From Mesaphorura yosii (taxonomy: Eukaryota; Arthropoda; Collembola; Poduromorpha; Tullbergiidae), in NCBI GenBank assembly GCA_009869945.1, contig WIXG01000097.1, positions 164,419 to 228,418 of the forward strand: a stretch of DNA of 64,000 nucleotides, in the 5' to 3' direction. Position 1 is the stretch's first letter. Every line of letters starts with the position of its first letter. The notes beneath the pieces were generated by a model. The model had not been told where the DNA came from and did no database searches. It was given only the letters and a program-made list of their open reading frames with translations. The position numbers and the translations under genes were made by a program. Shown here in pieces: positions 12,560 to 25,100 of this stretch.

Positions 12560-13960
12560 TTAAACAAATCTTCGGACTTGTGCGAGTGAAGGTCGTGCCG
12601 TCGCCGTCTGCAGGTAGCCAGGGGCGATAGTGCGCATGAGCTGAGTCTAAAGTGAAATGAAAGAATTTACCGTGAATTGAGGAGTGCTCTGATTCAAGGA
12701 GCCAAGATTGCGTTACTGCGTTGCGAATTACCTTCACTTGTTGATTAAGTCGCTTGAGAACTTCGATATCATTACTATGTTTCGACTCATCCGCTTCGTG
12801 TTTTTCTCGCGTTTGGCGCTCTAAATCCTCCCGTCTGGCCCGCAGGACTTCCTGCTCATGGATCAGGTCATCTCGTTCGCTCAAAACCTCATTGTACTGG
12901 ACAACCTCAGCTGCACGCTTGGCGTCCAGTTGCAGTCGGCATCTGGCAACGGGAGTTCATTTAGAGTACATACAAAAATACTGGTCGAGATTTAGGAATG
13001 AGACACATTGCAGTTGGACACACCTCATTGCAAACGCTGTTGCACTCGAGAAAATGTCACGGCAGGCTTCAATCGTATTGTCCAGTTCATCCCTTATGCG
13101 ACCCAGCAAGAGACCTGAAATGGCACCACAAACTGATGACTGGACTACTAAATGAATTGCTATTCTTGTAATGCCTCGTTCAGCACAGATTACTGTCATT
13201 TGCCGTATCAGTTCATCTGGAAGAAAGGAATTCTTCAATGGATGCAGCGTATAAAACACGGAAGTTGCATGAATCCTCGCTTTTCTTCGTGTCAACTTAC
13301 TGAAGCACTCGCGGTGCAATTCATGACGAATAGGACAGATTCCATACTCCAGCGCACAACGTTCCTTCATCCGGTTGTTTAGTTTGGTTTCCAAATTGGT
13401 TACATCGAGTTCGCTTGCTGGTGTGATCGCAGCCTGTTCCAAAACGGTCAGTTTTTAAACTGCCCTGCCTCAGCTGTATTACGTAGTATTTCTATTCATG
13501 AATTGCTACGTGGCACTTACAACTTGCTTCCAAGTTTTCTCATTTTCTTGCCAAATTATAGGCGGCAAAATTGTGTTTAGAATCTCCGGCAATGTTTGAT
13601 CCATCTCATCTGATTCGCCGAGTGGCTGACTCGTACACTCAACTAACCTACAAGGTGAAATTAATGTGGGCAGTTCTCCCTTGCTCGACAGTGACACTCC
13701 AATCCCGACGGACGGCTATTCATAAGAAAGAGCATTAATATCAGATTCAGATTCGCTTGTCACAAGCGCGCAACAGTAAAAGCAGAACTCACTCGATAAC
13801 ATTTTTTCTTCGCTCCAGCTCGTTTAGATTCGATAAAGGCGGCAACGGCGCCGTCGGCTTGATCGCTTACAACAGAAGGAATCTCATACTTCACAAACGA
13901 ATCTGGATTCTTGAGCTGGTTTCCAGTCGGTCGCGGGCTTGCATTCACTGCCTGGTGCAT
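12560..13960 (-). CDS. DNALI1: Axonemal dynein light intermediate chain (p28 family)
   Basis: This protein is a component of inner dynein arms in cilia and flagella. An in-frame TAG two codons upstream fixes the start at 13960. Exon 1 (13793-13960) includes SFVKYEIPSVV. Later exons contain LPEILNTILPPIIWQENEK, then KERCALEYGICPIRHELHR, ECFNELIRQMTVICAERG, LLLGRIRDELDNTIEA and SSATAFAMR. A long helical part follows (about ERDDLIHEQEVLRARREDLE to NDIEVLKRLNQQVK), then TQLMRTIAPGYLQ and a short tail ending RRFV. Order and length (about 270 residues) fit the family. Two introns, near 13210-13300 and 13094-13153, contain no in-frame stop, so an open frame runs through both. They are called introns because the family alignment skips them. 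Confidence 0.9.
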
Positions 13961-14281
13961 TGTCTATTTAATTTGGTCTACCTTTGCTTCACTCGGATGG
14001 ACAAAACGCCTTCATGTTCATTCTACGAGCAGAGCACTGGGGATGCAAATCCTTATCACCAGTCAACCAGCAGGGAAGGCAGCGAAGGTGCCTTTTCAAG
14101 ATGGTAGAAGCTGTCATTCTTCAAGCGTCATAAGAACAAGCCTCCTCACGGTAGGAGTAGACTAATTTAGCGAAGGTTCCCTATGCTTTATAATGATGAT
14201 TTTTTAATTTTGTCAGTTGTATGATTTGCAGGTATCAAGATTAGATATTACAGACAAAGTCTTAAATGTGACTGTAACACA

Positions 14282-14841
14282 ATGAACAAAGCATTCACTA
14301 AGGCGCATTGTCCAAATTTAGTCTCCACGTTGTTGGCGCTAGTTCTGCTAATTTCAGGTTCAGCGCGACCTGAAGTAGAGTTAATTTCATTGCTTGCAAA
14401 CTCCGGCTTCGACGGTCAACTGAATATTTCATTAGTCATCCCTCTCACTTGGGCTGAAAACGCCTGAACACAATGGACGTCGTGAGTTGAACACAACAGC
14501 CCCGGACGTGTCCATTGTATGGTGAATACTGCAACGTGGTTAAGGTCCAGATGAATGTGTGGAAGATTAAATTGGAAACGAAATGCCTATCTTACGGTTT
14601 AACAATTGAGAAAACCAGGTTTTTAGGTAAGGAGTTGTCCGTGTTTGTGGTAGGCGTTCCCAGTTACTGTCCGAGAACAAATTCAGAAGCACTGAAAATA
14701 TTAGCTTATGAACACAGTTCATAGTGTCTTGATCCGTTTATGGAAAACTGCACAAATCTTCTTTGGAACGATTGGAATGAGAATGAGGAAGGTAATTACG
14801 CTGGTGTTTATTTCGGTGGGTTCAATGAGGAAGCTCTATGA
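14282..14841 (+). CDS. Small predicted secreted protein, unknown
   Basis: The first exon from 14282 encodes a basic N-terminus and a hydrophobic stretch (VSTLLALVLLISG) typical of a signal peptide. A second coding block at about 14500-14649 contains TCPLYGEYCNVVKVQ and ends KELSVFV. It joins a last exon at 14725-14841 (starts CLDPFMENCTNLLWNDWN) through a 75-bp intron at 14650-14724 with GTAGGC donor and CATAG acceptor, phase 0. The first junction, roughly 14433-14499, has only a weak GTCATC donor and is unresolved. The mature part is short with paired cysteines and an acidic C-terminus. It is divergent from DNALI1, whose start is about 320 bp away. No family is recognised. Confidence 0.45.
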
Positions 14842-14972
14842 TCATCCAGCGGTTAACGGAAACGAGTTATTAATTGGACAAATTCACATACCGCGGCTGC
14901 GGGCGCATTTCGACTAGCATGTGTCGGGTTAGACACATGACTTCGAATTTACTCTTTCCCAAAAAGGAAGCG

Positions 14973-15546
14973 CTAAATAACAATCTCGTATAGAAACAAT
15001 GTAAATGTCAAAAAGTTTAACAGAGCATGCCACGTCACACTAGCTGAGCTTGAAATCTGTGGAAGATTCTGTGTATTTCCAAATTCTTCATCTGTTAACA
15101 CAACTTTTCCGTCATTAGCATTCGAATTTCTTGGCTGTCCTCCTTCGGCTCCGGCGTCTGTATTATCCCTGTTTCCGGCCCCGCCTATCCAGTCGAACTC
15201 CTGGATACAGTCATCATCCTCGTTGATATCGGAAATATATTCGCAACGTGAACTCTCTGCGTCGAAGACAACGCCTGGGGAGTTTCTGGGTAATGATGAA
15301 AGCTCCCTGCTGAAATATTCGGAAATTCCTGAAATTATTAGCCGATCATCTAATCTACCAAAGAGGGTTAACGTACGGTGGAATGTCCTCAAGTGAAGGA
15401 GCTTCGGATGAAGCATTTGTTTCTACACTGGTTTGTATTTCGCTAGCTGAAACAATATAGCAACATGAGACCAAGACCAAAATCGAGGTAATAACGATGA
15501 GATCGCGAGCGGGGCAGTTGTGATTGTTGTGCCGACTGAATCTCAT
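14973..15546 (-). CDS. Small predicted GPI-anchored or tail-anchored surface protein, unknown
   Basis: Two exons, 15377-15546 and 14973-15309, join in phase through a 67-bp GT-AG intron to give 168 residues. Residues about 15-34 (DLIVITSILVLVSCCYIVSA) look like a signal peptide. The middle is rich in Asn, Asp, Glu and Ser with two cysteines (SSRCEYI and DDDCIQEF). The C-terminus is a Ser-rich site followed by a hydrophobic tail (TWHALLNFLTFTLFLYEIVI) reaching the very end, the layout of a GPI-attachment signal. The next gene on the same strand has the same plan but little sequence similarity. Function is unknown. Confidence 0.6.
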
Positions 15547-15833
15547 TGTAAAAAAGCTGACCCAACCGTCCGGTTAAAAGTGAATCACGCACAACAGTCA
15601 GATGAAAACTCACGGTGTGCCCGATAGTCACAATCGGCATAACTCATATACATCAAGCCATAAACAAAATGGTTGCATCTCCTTGTTTATTAGATCAAAT
15701 TAAATCAATTAACACGAAACCAACGCTTGCGGTTATGGTGGACTGGAATATATGCTTGAAGCGAATGTCGTGTGCCAGTCGCCTTGTGTTTGTATTTACA
15801 ATGTTGTGATATTACGGGACACAATTTCGTTGC

Positions 15834-16292
15834 TTATTTTAACAATGTAATAATTGAGGCAAACACGAAATAAAAAAGAATTATTTGGACCGGGTTACTA
15901 TTTGAGCTTAAGGCCTCTCGACGGTCAATTGGAGTTTTCTCAGTCAGCTCAGAAGGTTCTTCTCCGCTCCTCGACCTGGGCGCTTTCGGCCTAAGTTCGC
16001 TTGTTGTTGGCCGTGAGTTAAAAATGACTCCCATAGAGTCCCGCGTTTCTGGCTCTGAAACTGGTTCGTTTCGCTTCTTGGGCACACTATTAAACAAAAG
16101 CGAGAATGGCGGAGCTGACAGCTTTGTGTGTATTCCTTACGTGAGAGTGAAGTTTAATAAAACAATATCACTTGAATCCATTGTAGTGTTGGAGCCGAGG
16201 TCTTCTGCTGTGCCCAGCAACAGAAGCGAAGACGTGAAGAATAGGCCTGTAAGAAAGATTCTGAACTCTATATGATTACGTTTGGAGTCCAT
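15834..16292 (-). CDS. Small predicted GPI-anchored or tail-anchored surface protein, unknown
   Basis: Exons 16141-16292 and 15834-16086 join in phase through a 54-bp intron (GTAAGG donor, AATAG acceptor), giving 134 residues. The N-terminus has a hydrophobic segment (IFLTGLFFTSSLLLLG) ending in a plausible signal-peptidase site before AEDLG. A polar, Pro/Ser/Arg/Glu-rich region follows (RPTTSELRPKAPRSRSGEE). The extreme C-terminus is hydrophobic (PVQIILFYFVFASIITLLK), again like a GPI signal. The start is the first ATG before the hydrophobic segment. It shares domain plan and strand with the gene at 14973-15546 and may be a diverged duplicate. No family is recognised. Confidence 0.6.
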
Positions 16293-16794
16293 TTTAAAAC
16301 AAGATTGAAGGTAAAGCTAATGAAGCTTGAACGTTTTCAGCAGGTCCAAACCACGTTTAACAGAGGATGCTTTCAAGTCTTCCAAAAATAAATTATAGAG
16401 CACGCCAGAGACGAGAGAATTTGCCGAATGCAAGTTGATTATTATAAATTGATGTGCGGTTAAATGCGCGGTGTCCTTAATTAAGATTAATTTATTTCTC
16501 TACATTTTGTAAAGCTATAATTTTAACACAATACCATTGGCGTCCCACGTCGTCGTCCTGGTTCTAACTGCATTTTGTACAGTTTTTATAGTTGTACTAG
16601 CCTAATCAGCCGGTCCACTAAGTGGCCGGACCGTACGGATTCTTTTCGCCTTCTTAAACTGTCAATTTCTCGCCTCCTTCTCAATGCCACCCAGTACTGG
16701 CCTTCTCCTGAATTCAATAATTAATTTTTCATGAAGTCGAGCGCTTTGTAACGACGGATTTTGAGCCCTATTTGAGCCCACTAAGTACAGAGGA
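16293..16794. other. Intergenic spacer
   Basis: This AT-rich stretch upstream of the 15834-16292 gene has no coding signal. The only structure seen is the hairpin at 16611-16633. Beyond it the base composition rises sharply into the GC-rich island. Confidence 0.4.
16611..16633. repeat. Imperfect hairpin before GC-rich island
   Basis: The sequence cggtccactaagtggccgga followed by ccg pairs CGGTCC and ACT with their complements around a one-base loop. One arm carries a four-base bulge. It lies about 170 bp before the GC-rich island and might be an element terminus, but no matching copy was seen on the other side. Confidence 0.35.
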
Positions 16795-17330
16795 ACCATA
16801 GTTCAAGGCCGTACAATGGAGCGGTATCCGAGGAGTAGAAATCCATGGGACCCCGGTAGGATTCCCACATCCCACTCCGTCATTCCTGCTCCAGCAACGG
16901 ACCACTAGCCCGTACCGTGCCCAATGCCCCACGTCGACACAAGACGGCCTGCGTACAGACGGAACCATCACCCCCAGGCCCCACTGAACCCACGCTCCAC
17001 ACCACACGGCAGGCACCAGCCTCCAGCTGCTGCGACGAGTAGGTTCCGCCTGGCGGCCCCTGCAGTCCAGCGCTAAGAAAAGGCCACCGACCACAGCTCG
17101 CCGGCTGTGCCTCAAGTTCCCGCACCGCCAACCGGCTACCTGTCCATATGCCGTGCCCGGTGTCCCAATTCGGTCCTCAGTTATCCGGACCAGGTTCTAG
17201 CGACCGACATGGTAGAAGCCGTTGCCCCCAGTCCCTAAAATGGCTCCACACCAAGCACGACACACACCGGCAGCTGACCACCGAAAAAGCGAGATCCCCG
17301 ACGCACACGTCTTCTCTATTCGACAACCAG
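16795..17330. other. GC-rich island, possible mobile-element remnant
   Basis: About 540 bp are strikingly rich in C and G with many CpG, CCCC and GGCC words, unlike the AT-rich sequence on both sides. Open frames exist on both strands (115 residues minus, 81 residues plus), but they are Arg/Pro/Gly/Trp-rich and resemble no protein I know, as expected of chance frames in GC-rich DNA. There is no splice context. A retrotransposon untranslated region, satellite fragment or recent foreign insertion would explain it. The stretch from 17331 to 17438 returns to local composition and is the 3' flank of the next gene. Confidence 0.45.
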
Positions 17331-17438
17331 AGCGAGAATATAGTTTTTATAGTTAGGAACATGAAGTTGACAATTGAACAATACGTGAAGTAAGTTGAAG
17401 TAACTACAAGTATTCATAGCTCAGCGTCTAGTGATGAT

Positions 17439-20400
17439 TCAGTTTTCCCCGAGAAATGGCAAGCTTCCTTTCCCGCTTGTGTCCTCACTGCCAACCCCAG
17501 ACTTGGAACCTTCTGGTGGTTTGTAATGCGGGTTCGGCTTTACCGTTCCAGTAAACTTGAGAGCAAACTTCAACTCGGAGACCATTTCCTCGTGTGCCGA
17601 TTTCTGCAATTAAAGTTAAAATTAGTATTTTTTATGCTAGTCGGCGTTTAATGAATAAATTACGTACATCCGTCATTCCTGCTGACTGTTGTTTCCAACC
17701 CCAAATGAACTCTCCAATATTGACGAGCATGGCAGCAAAACAACCTCCCACCAGAACAACGAATACACCACCTACGTTCGCCAATGCCAAAGCTTCCACA
17801 TTTCCACTCACTCCAGATCCCTTAAGCCAATGAAAAGAAAACTCATTAGTACCGAAGGATATGCGATTATTCCTGCCTTCCGCCTTAGCGTACCTCGCAA
17901 GCCGGCGGATTCACTTTTTCCTTCCACCACTTCCGTTTGAACTTTGTAAGTTCACCTAGAATTGAAAATGGGTTTCAAATATTAACAACTACGAATCAAA
18001 ATGACTTCTGCCAACCTCTTTCTTGCAACTGAAGTATTGCACCGTTGAAGTCTCCGAGATAACTTGAATTTTTAGGCAGCACAATCCCGTAGCCTTTGTT
18101 ATCCAGCAACCCGCCCAACTGCGCCAGGCCACACTCAATTTCTATGTTGTAGTCGATCAGCGTTGACTCCATGAAGAAAGCATACTTTCCCTTATCCCTC
18201 TTCACTCGATTAATACCGTCGATATTTTTCTCCATGTATGGCGGCGGTGACATTTTTTCCATCTTGAGATACGCGTCGTGAGCAATTGTCCCCGGCTGTC
18301 CATCTGAAAACATTTTTCTATTGAATCCATCTTGATCACAGCAAAGTTTTTTCGATTACTGTTGGAACCTTTGAAGAAATTTCGAGTGCTTCCTCGACTA
18401 ACACAACCATATTTCACTTTGTCTTGATTTACTAAATCTTTCAGATCTTTAATGCTGTCATCTTTGTCTTGAACAATGAGGAAAAGTGCCAAACCAGCAG
18501 TGTAAGAACTGACCATGATGAGGGTGAAGAACCACCAAATTGCACCTACAATTCTCGTTGAAGTGGCCCTAAAAATGTGAAAAATGAAATCAACTCGCAA
18601 GTATCTGTAAATCTGTCCACTACGAAGTAAGCATGACTTACTTTGGAGCAATATCAGACCCCTGAAAAGAGAATAGATAATGAGTCCAGATTACTTCATT
18701 GTTAAAGGCATCAATTAGGAAGGACTTTAACCAACCTGTTGCATGATTGATCCTACGGCAAACCAAATACTGTTTGACAGACTGAACTGATTGTGAAGCT
18801 TTGTTGGATTTTGAATGCAGGGCATTGGGCAGTCCCACTCCTGAAAGGATGAAGTGCGGATTTGAATATAAATTGGTGATTAAGCGCTGAACTCAATACA
18901 ATGTATTACCTTTGGCGAAACTCTGGCAATAATGAAGAGGGTTAACGAGACTCCGAAGAACGCTAAAAGCGTGAACATCCAAACCTCAATTGCAAAGGGG
19001 CTCATAAACGACAGCAGACCAGGTGGCTTGGCCATGGGCGTGACGTATAAAATTGATATGCCCTGATTATTGAAACAAATAATTGATACTTAATGATAAC
19101 AGGCCCGGGGGTTTAAGGCAGATACCACACACAAAATCTATTCTGATCAGATTTTTACCAAATTTTGGTGCGGCATAGTAAAATCCACATCTCTCTGGCG
19201 AATTTTATTAATTGCAAGGTCCCCAATTGCAATATCTGCTGTTTTCTCAACAATCTCTCTGATCATTCCATCCCACCTCTTCGTAGTTTCATTCCAACCT
19301 CCGTAGCTGGTGCCATCGTAGACTAGCTCGATCTCGTAGTCGAACTTGAGTAGCTCGGATAATCGGTGAATCAAGTCAATGTTGTATCCTTCGAAGCGGT
19401 CATTTCCCGACAAAGCGGATACGTTCTCCTTGAGCTTACAAAATGGCCAGCTGACAATTGTTACCACTCGAAATTTTCTCTGGGAAATCGGGAGAGTGTC
19501 TAAGTACTCCCGATCAGTGCTATTGTGAGTCTGCTGCGTCTCTGCAGCCGGCCCGTCCATGGCAAATTTCGTGACACTTGACCATGTCCCATACTTTTCA
19601 ATACCGTCTGCTTCGAGCCCAACCACATCCATCACAACATCAGTTCGAAATCCACTTTGCCCAAAACTGATCGGACCGGATAAGCCCTCAAATTGAGTCT
19701 AACAAAAGATGTTAGGAAAACGTTAAATTTAATTAACCATGCGCCCCGAAATGAAGTAGGAAGAGGAATTTTACCGTTTTCATGAAATTCATCAGCGTAC
19801 TTCCGTGACCAGATTTCCAATCGTTACCAGCACATTGCAAGGTTTGCGTATTGATTTTATCAGATTTTTCTAACTTTGGTAGAATATGCCCAAATAATTG
19901 CAGCGCGTCATAAACCAGCGCAATATTCAACTACAATAATAGAAAAACTGAACAGAAATTACAATGGAACTAATGAAAATGACGCTACGTGCTTTACCGG
20001 CATTGCTTTAGAACTTGAAATCAGACGTTGTACGGTTTGTTTAGTGAGATGAGCATCTCTCCACGAGACGCTACTTGAAAAACTTAATTGTGATTGTAGT
20101 ACTTCAGCTTCTTGTAGCTTATGATCTAAACCAGCCAATGAGTTAAATTCGGAAATAACACGGCGAACTTCCGGACGGTCAGGATTAACCAGACGATACG
20201 CATAGATTGGAACCTTGCCATATTTGTAATCATCCAAATTCATAGTATGAATGTCCTGCAGTCGGATGAAATGTTCATAAGGTTAAACCGCAACAAGACT
20301 AGATAAACATACGAGTTACCAGCGAGGTTAGGAAGTATTGATACTGTCGGTTCATCAAGCCAACTTGTTGTGCTTGTTTCAGTACAATTTCAGTTTTGTA

Positions 20401-21386
20401 AGTGTCACAGTCAATGATGATGTTCTTGTACTCCCCGAGATTCAGAATTTCCTCCAGTATGGGTCTGAGAAAAATCCATGCCATACTTCAACGGAACAGC
20501 GTGGAGCAGAGAAAGAAGGACTGGACCGAAATAACTGACCTGAAGTCATCCCCGATCAATCGGCGGATGATAACTTTCCTCGGTGGGGAAGTTGTCAGGG
20601 TCAGTAGACGTTCCATGCGATACAATCCATCATCGTAAAGTATGACATACTGCGTCCACTCCATTGCTTCCACTAAATCAGCTATAGCCTGCAGAATACA
20701 TATGAGAGGTCAAGCAAATGGTCCCGGTGAAAAGTTAACTGGCCGGCATGATTACCGCGCTGATTGTATCAGGATGCGGGTACAGGTTCACCATGCGTTG
20801 ACGTTTACAGATATGGAAGTCCCATTGCGTTTCAATGTGCAGCATGTCGAACGCGTCGCAAACTGACTGCACATGACATGACGTCTCCGCATTCTTCGGT
20901 CCGATCATAAATGCGACGCCTTCAGCGAGCATCTTACAAGCTTCGGATACAAATTATAATGTAAAACAAATGCGAGGACAATTTTTGCATTTGTGCACTA
21001 ACTTGTATCATTCGCAAAAAACGAGTTTCCTGGCAAAATCCTATCAATTCTTGAAGTGAGTGACGTGCCCAACGCAGCTGCCACATTTGAATTGACTCGT
21101 TCCACGGCATGCTTAAAAGCTACTTCTTCTAGCGGATCGCCTCCGTCATCAAACAGACCTCCTACATTTGCAGAATTGGGATCCCAAGAAGAGGCAATAA
21201 AAAGTACACGCGTTCGGATTGTTTCACAATTTCTAGCCAGAAGAATTTCTTACCGATTCTGATTTGATGCGGAAGTGATCCTCTGTTGTTATTCGATGGG
21301 AAGCCCCTTTGCCCATGAATTGGCACATATAAAAATACGACTAGTAAAAACACTGTCCTCCGGGCTGTCTGAACTAATTTCCCCAT
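17439..21386 (-). CDS. Kainate-type ionotropic glutamate receptor, copy A
   Basis: This is a ligand-gated cation channel subunit in a tandem pair. About 15 exons join on the minus strand. The start at 21386 follows a 5'-UTR splice acceptor and opens a signal peptide ([15 protein letters not shown]). The amino-terminal ligand-binding-like domain (about [19 protein letters not shown] to the exon near 19800) is followed by S1 with [12 protein letters not shown] and [15 protein letters not shown], keeping the ligand-binding Arg. M1 follows ([20 protein letters not shown]), then a pore loop with [11 protein letters not shown] (Gln at the Q/R site) and M3. S2 has [12 protein letters not shown] with the binding Glu, and M4 is [15 protein letters not shown]. 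The M3 gate reads [10 protein letters not shown] instead of the near-invariant SYTANLAAFL. P and T of the usual PLAIT motif in S1 are also changed. All exons seen are intact. Confidence 0.88.
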
Positions 21387-22120
21387 TTTACGAGCGTTAC
21401 ATCCTGTAGAAAACAACTTCAAAGTTCAAACTCAAGCTAAATTTTTACGACTTCCAGATTGGTTGGGTTTCCTGCTGTGGATAAATTGCAACTGCTGTGA
21501 GTGAACGGCACCGCTGAGCTTCGGAATCGGATAGCACAGGAAATATTATTTGGATTAACTCCAAAGATCTCATCTCAAATAATAATCCGCACAATATTTT
21601 TGTTTGCATCGTTATGTTATGCAATTATTTTCGTCTTCAATGTGGATTCCAAGAGTATATGGCAAACGGCACGTCCTCAGGCGCGTGCACACAATGCGGG
21701 CAGATATTTTTAGAATATTCTCATCTTTACATAATTTATGGATCGGGTGCGTACAACTGCGAGCTTCAAGCACAGGCAGTGGCATACTTGAACGACAGCA
21801 TGAGCGTAGATCTACAATTTTGGCAATCTTTTCCTGTGAGCGAGAGTGTTCATAAGAAAGTCAAGGGTTTATTCGTAGTTAAAGTTGATAGGCAGGAATC
21901 ATAAGTCACGCAACAGAGGCTGGAATAGGAAGAGGAATAGAATAGAAACTGGAAATCGCAAGAATATGGCCACACGCAAATGCCTTAAAACAAAAATTTT
22001 TAATATGTGGGGAAGATTCCAGTATTTCCACTTAATATGGACGATTTCTTGCTTCCGACTTGCTTTACGTTAGAACCAAAATCCATCGCGAATTTTAATT
22101 CCTCCAACATTAATTTTTTC
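21387..22120. other. Intergenic spacer between the two receptor genes
   Basis: This holds the copy A 5' untranslated exon or promoter and the copy B 3' flank. Plus-strand frames of 70-96 residues overlap here in three frames, have no domain and no splice partners, and look accidental. Confidence 0.45.
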
Positions 22121-25100
22121 TTAGACGCCTGTTAATTTTGGATGCATATGAATAGATTTGATCTTGTGATATAGCCTTTTTTGATAATTACTAACGTCGG
22201 GAAGATTCGGTTGCTTCTTCCAGCCCCAGAGGAATTCACTCGCTGTCATCAATACGCCGAGTATGCAGCCCGCAACAAGTACCACAAAGATGCCGCTTAG
22301 ATTGGCCAACTCCAATGCTTGGACACTGACGCCACTTAAGCCAGCTCCCTAAAAGTATAATTAGCAGTACACTTTTGTATTTTTCAGTTGTAAGAAGACC
22401 ATTACCTCACAAACTGGAGGATTCACTTTATCCTTCCACCATTTTCTCTTTAATTCAGTGAGTGTTCCCTGCTCTTGCAGGTGCAGGATTGCTCCATTAA
22501 AGTCGCCGAGATCTGTAGAATCTGGAAAAAGAAATCGGCAATCAAAATGTTAAAGGAAGAGATTCAATTGTAAAAGATTCAGGGCGCTTTACTTTTGGGC
22601 AGCACAATTCCGTATCCTTTATTGTCTAGCAAGCCTCCTAAAAGCCAAATTACACATGCTTAAACGGAACACGGAAAGAAAGTTTCCTTAAATGAATATA
22701 TACCTAATTGCGCTAACCCACACTCTTTCACCACATTATACTCAATCAAGGTGGACTCCATTATGAATGCATAATCTCCATGTCCTGACATTACTTTCTT
22801 GATGCCTTGAATGTTCTTCTCCATGAAAGGACTTGGCTTCATTTTCTCCATCTTCTCCATTGCCTGCTTGGGAATTGAGTTGTCAGGAGCTCCCTACAAA
22901 TACAAGAATTCTACATGAAAAAAATCGCCTGCCCAATCAGAGTGCACATGTATATGCGTGGGAATTGTCATACATTGAAGAACTGGTAAGTACTTCCGCC
23001 GCTAACGCAGCCGTACCGAACTTTGTCTTGGTTCACCAAGTCTTTCAGATCTTTGATGCTATCGTCCTTATCTTGAACAATCAGGAATAACGCGAGGCCA
23101 GCTGTGTATGAACTGACCATAATGAGAGTGAAGAACCACCACATGGCGGCAACAATTCTTGTCGACGTGGATTTCGGAGCCAAATCAGACCCCTAAAACA
23201 AATTCAAAACAATCCAGAAATTGTGCATATTACAATTCAGAAAGTACCTGTTGCATTATTGCACCGATTGTGAACCAGATGCTATTTGATAAACTGAACT
23301 GATTGTGGAGTTTCGTCGGGTTTTGTATGCAAGGCATCGGACAATCCCATTCCTTGATAAAGAGCCATGACAACTCATGATCTCTAATCTGTGTTAATAT
23401 TATACGCAGTCAGACTACCTTTGGTGACACTCTTGCCACCACGAACAAAGTGAGGGAAACGCCAAAAAACGCAACGACAGTGCAGATCCACACTTCCAAA
23501 GCGAACGGATTCATGAATGAAAGTAAGCCTGGAGGTTTCGCCATTGGAAGAACGTACAGAATAGATATGCCCTGATGAATTGTGATGTCAATTTATGACT
23601 GATACCAGAGACCAGAATCGAATCGCTCTCAGTCGAGTTCTTTACCAAATTCATGTGCGGCATTGTGAAATCGACAGCTTTTTGGCGAACTTCGCTGATT
23701 GCCAAATCACCAACTGCGATGTCGGCAGTCTAAGATTCAGATTATAAATTAATCCTCAGTCTAGTATAAACGAGTGACGAGTGATAGCATTCATAAGTCA
23801 GTGTTGATTAAGTTGGTTTCTTACTCCTTCGATAATCTCTTTGATCATGCCGTCCCATTCTTGCGTAGCTTCATTGAAGGCACCGTAACTTTTCTCGTCA
23901 TAAACCAATTTGAACTCATACTTGAATTTTAAGATCTCGGATACCTTCTGAATGAGATCAATGTTGTAGCCTTCGAATCTGTCGTTGCCGGTCAGAACCG
24001 ACGTATTCTGTTTCATCATGCAGAACGGCTCGTTCTGAAAAAAAATTGTACCCGTTAAGCATTGACGGAGTAAAACTCATTGGAATTTACGATGATGGTA
24101 ACGATTCGGAGATTTCTTTCAGTTAACGGAATAGGTCCAATTGGCGTTGTCTCCTCCTTTGAGTCGGGCGAAATTGGCTCCCAAGAAAATTTAGAACTCA
24201 AGGCACTTGACCACGTTCCGATCTTTGTCAAGCCCTTTTGATTAACAAGATTATATGAGAATGAGCATGAAATGAAGCATAAACGCAAACTAAAAATAAA
24301 ATGTGCACATTGGACTATAAAACCTACTTGTCTGTGAAGTTGCACAATGTCCAGAGAAATATCTCCACGAAAACCATTGTTGTCGAAGCTGATCGACCCG
24401 GTCAAACCCTCAAATCTTGTCTATTAAATAAAAGTGTGTAAATTGTACTCAACTATAGGCGCATTATTTAATTCTAAACTTACGGTTTTCATATAACTCA
24501 TAATGGTCGATGCATGTCCGGACTTCCATTCATTTGCAGAGCACGACAATGGCTGAATGTTTATCTTGTCCGATCGACTCAAATTTGGCAGAATGTGGCC
24601 GAACAATTGAACCGCGTCATACGTCAGTGCGATATGCAGCTGCGTTTATGGCATCAAAGAATTTCTGAGCTTGGGACAATTAATCCAAGGCAAGAAGAAA
24701 TTGTCTCGCTCACCGGAATTGACCTGGAGCTCGAAATTATGCGCTTCACTGCCTCTTTCGTCATATGAATGTTTCTCCATGATGGACTTTGACCGAGATT
24801 AAGTTGAGACTGAAGCAAAGAGTTCTCTGGCAACCTGTTTTTCAGATCAAGACCTGCCAGACTGTTAAATTCTTCGATGACGCGATGAACCTCAGGATGT
24901 TCAGGGTTAACCATGCGAAATGCGCGTATTGCGATTTTCCCATACATGTAATCACTCAAATCCATTGTATGAATGTCCTGCGAGGCACAGATTTACAAAT
25001 TATCAGGGATTATGTCACTTTTAGCCACAAATATTTGTGCAATCGGCAATTAGCAGGCGTCCTCCAAAACGCATGCACGACTTGTCCCACATTTTTCTTT

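Noticed and set aside
14650-14724. In-frame TAG at 14722 as a premature stop or readthrough site in the small secreted gene
   Set aside because: A 75-bp intron with GTAGGC donor and CATAG acceptor removes it and keeps phase, so no pseudogene or readthrough needs to be assumed.
16768-17115. 115-residue minus-strand frame in the GC-rich island
   Set aside because: GC-rich DNA has few stop codons, so long chance frames are expected; composition (Arg, Trp, Gly, Val) matches no domain.
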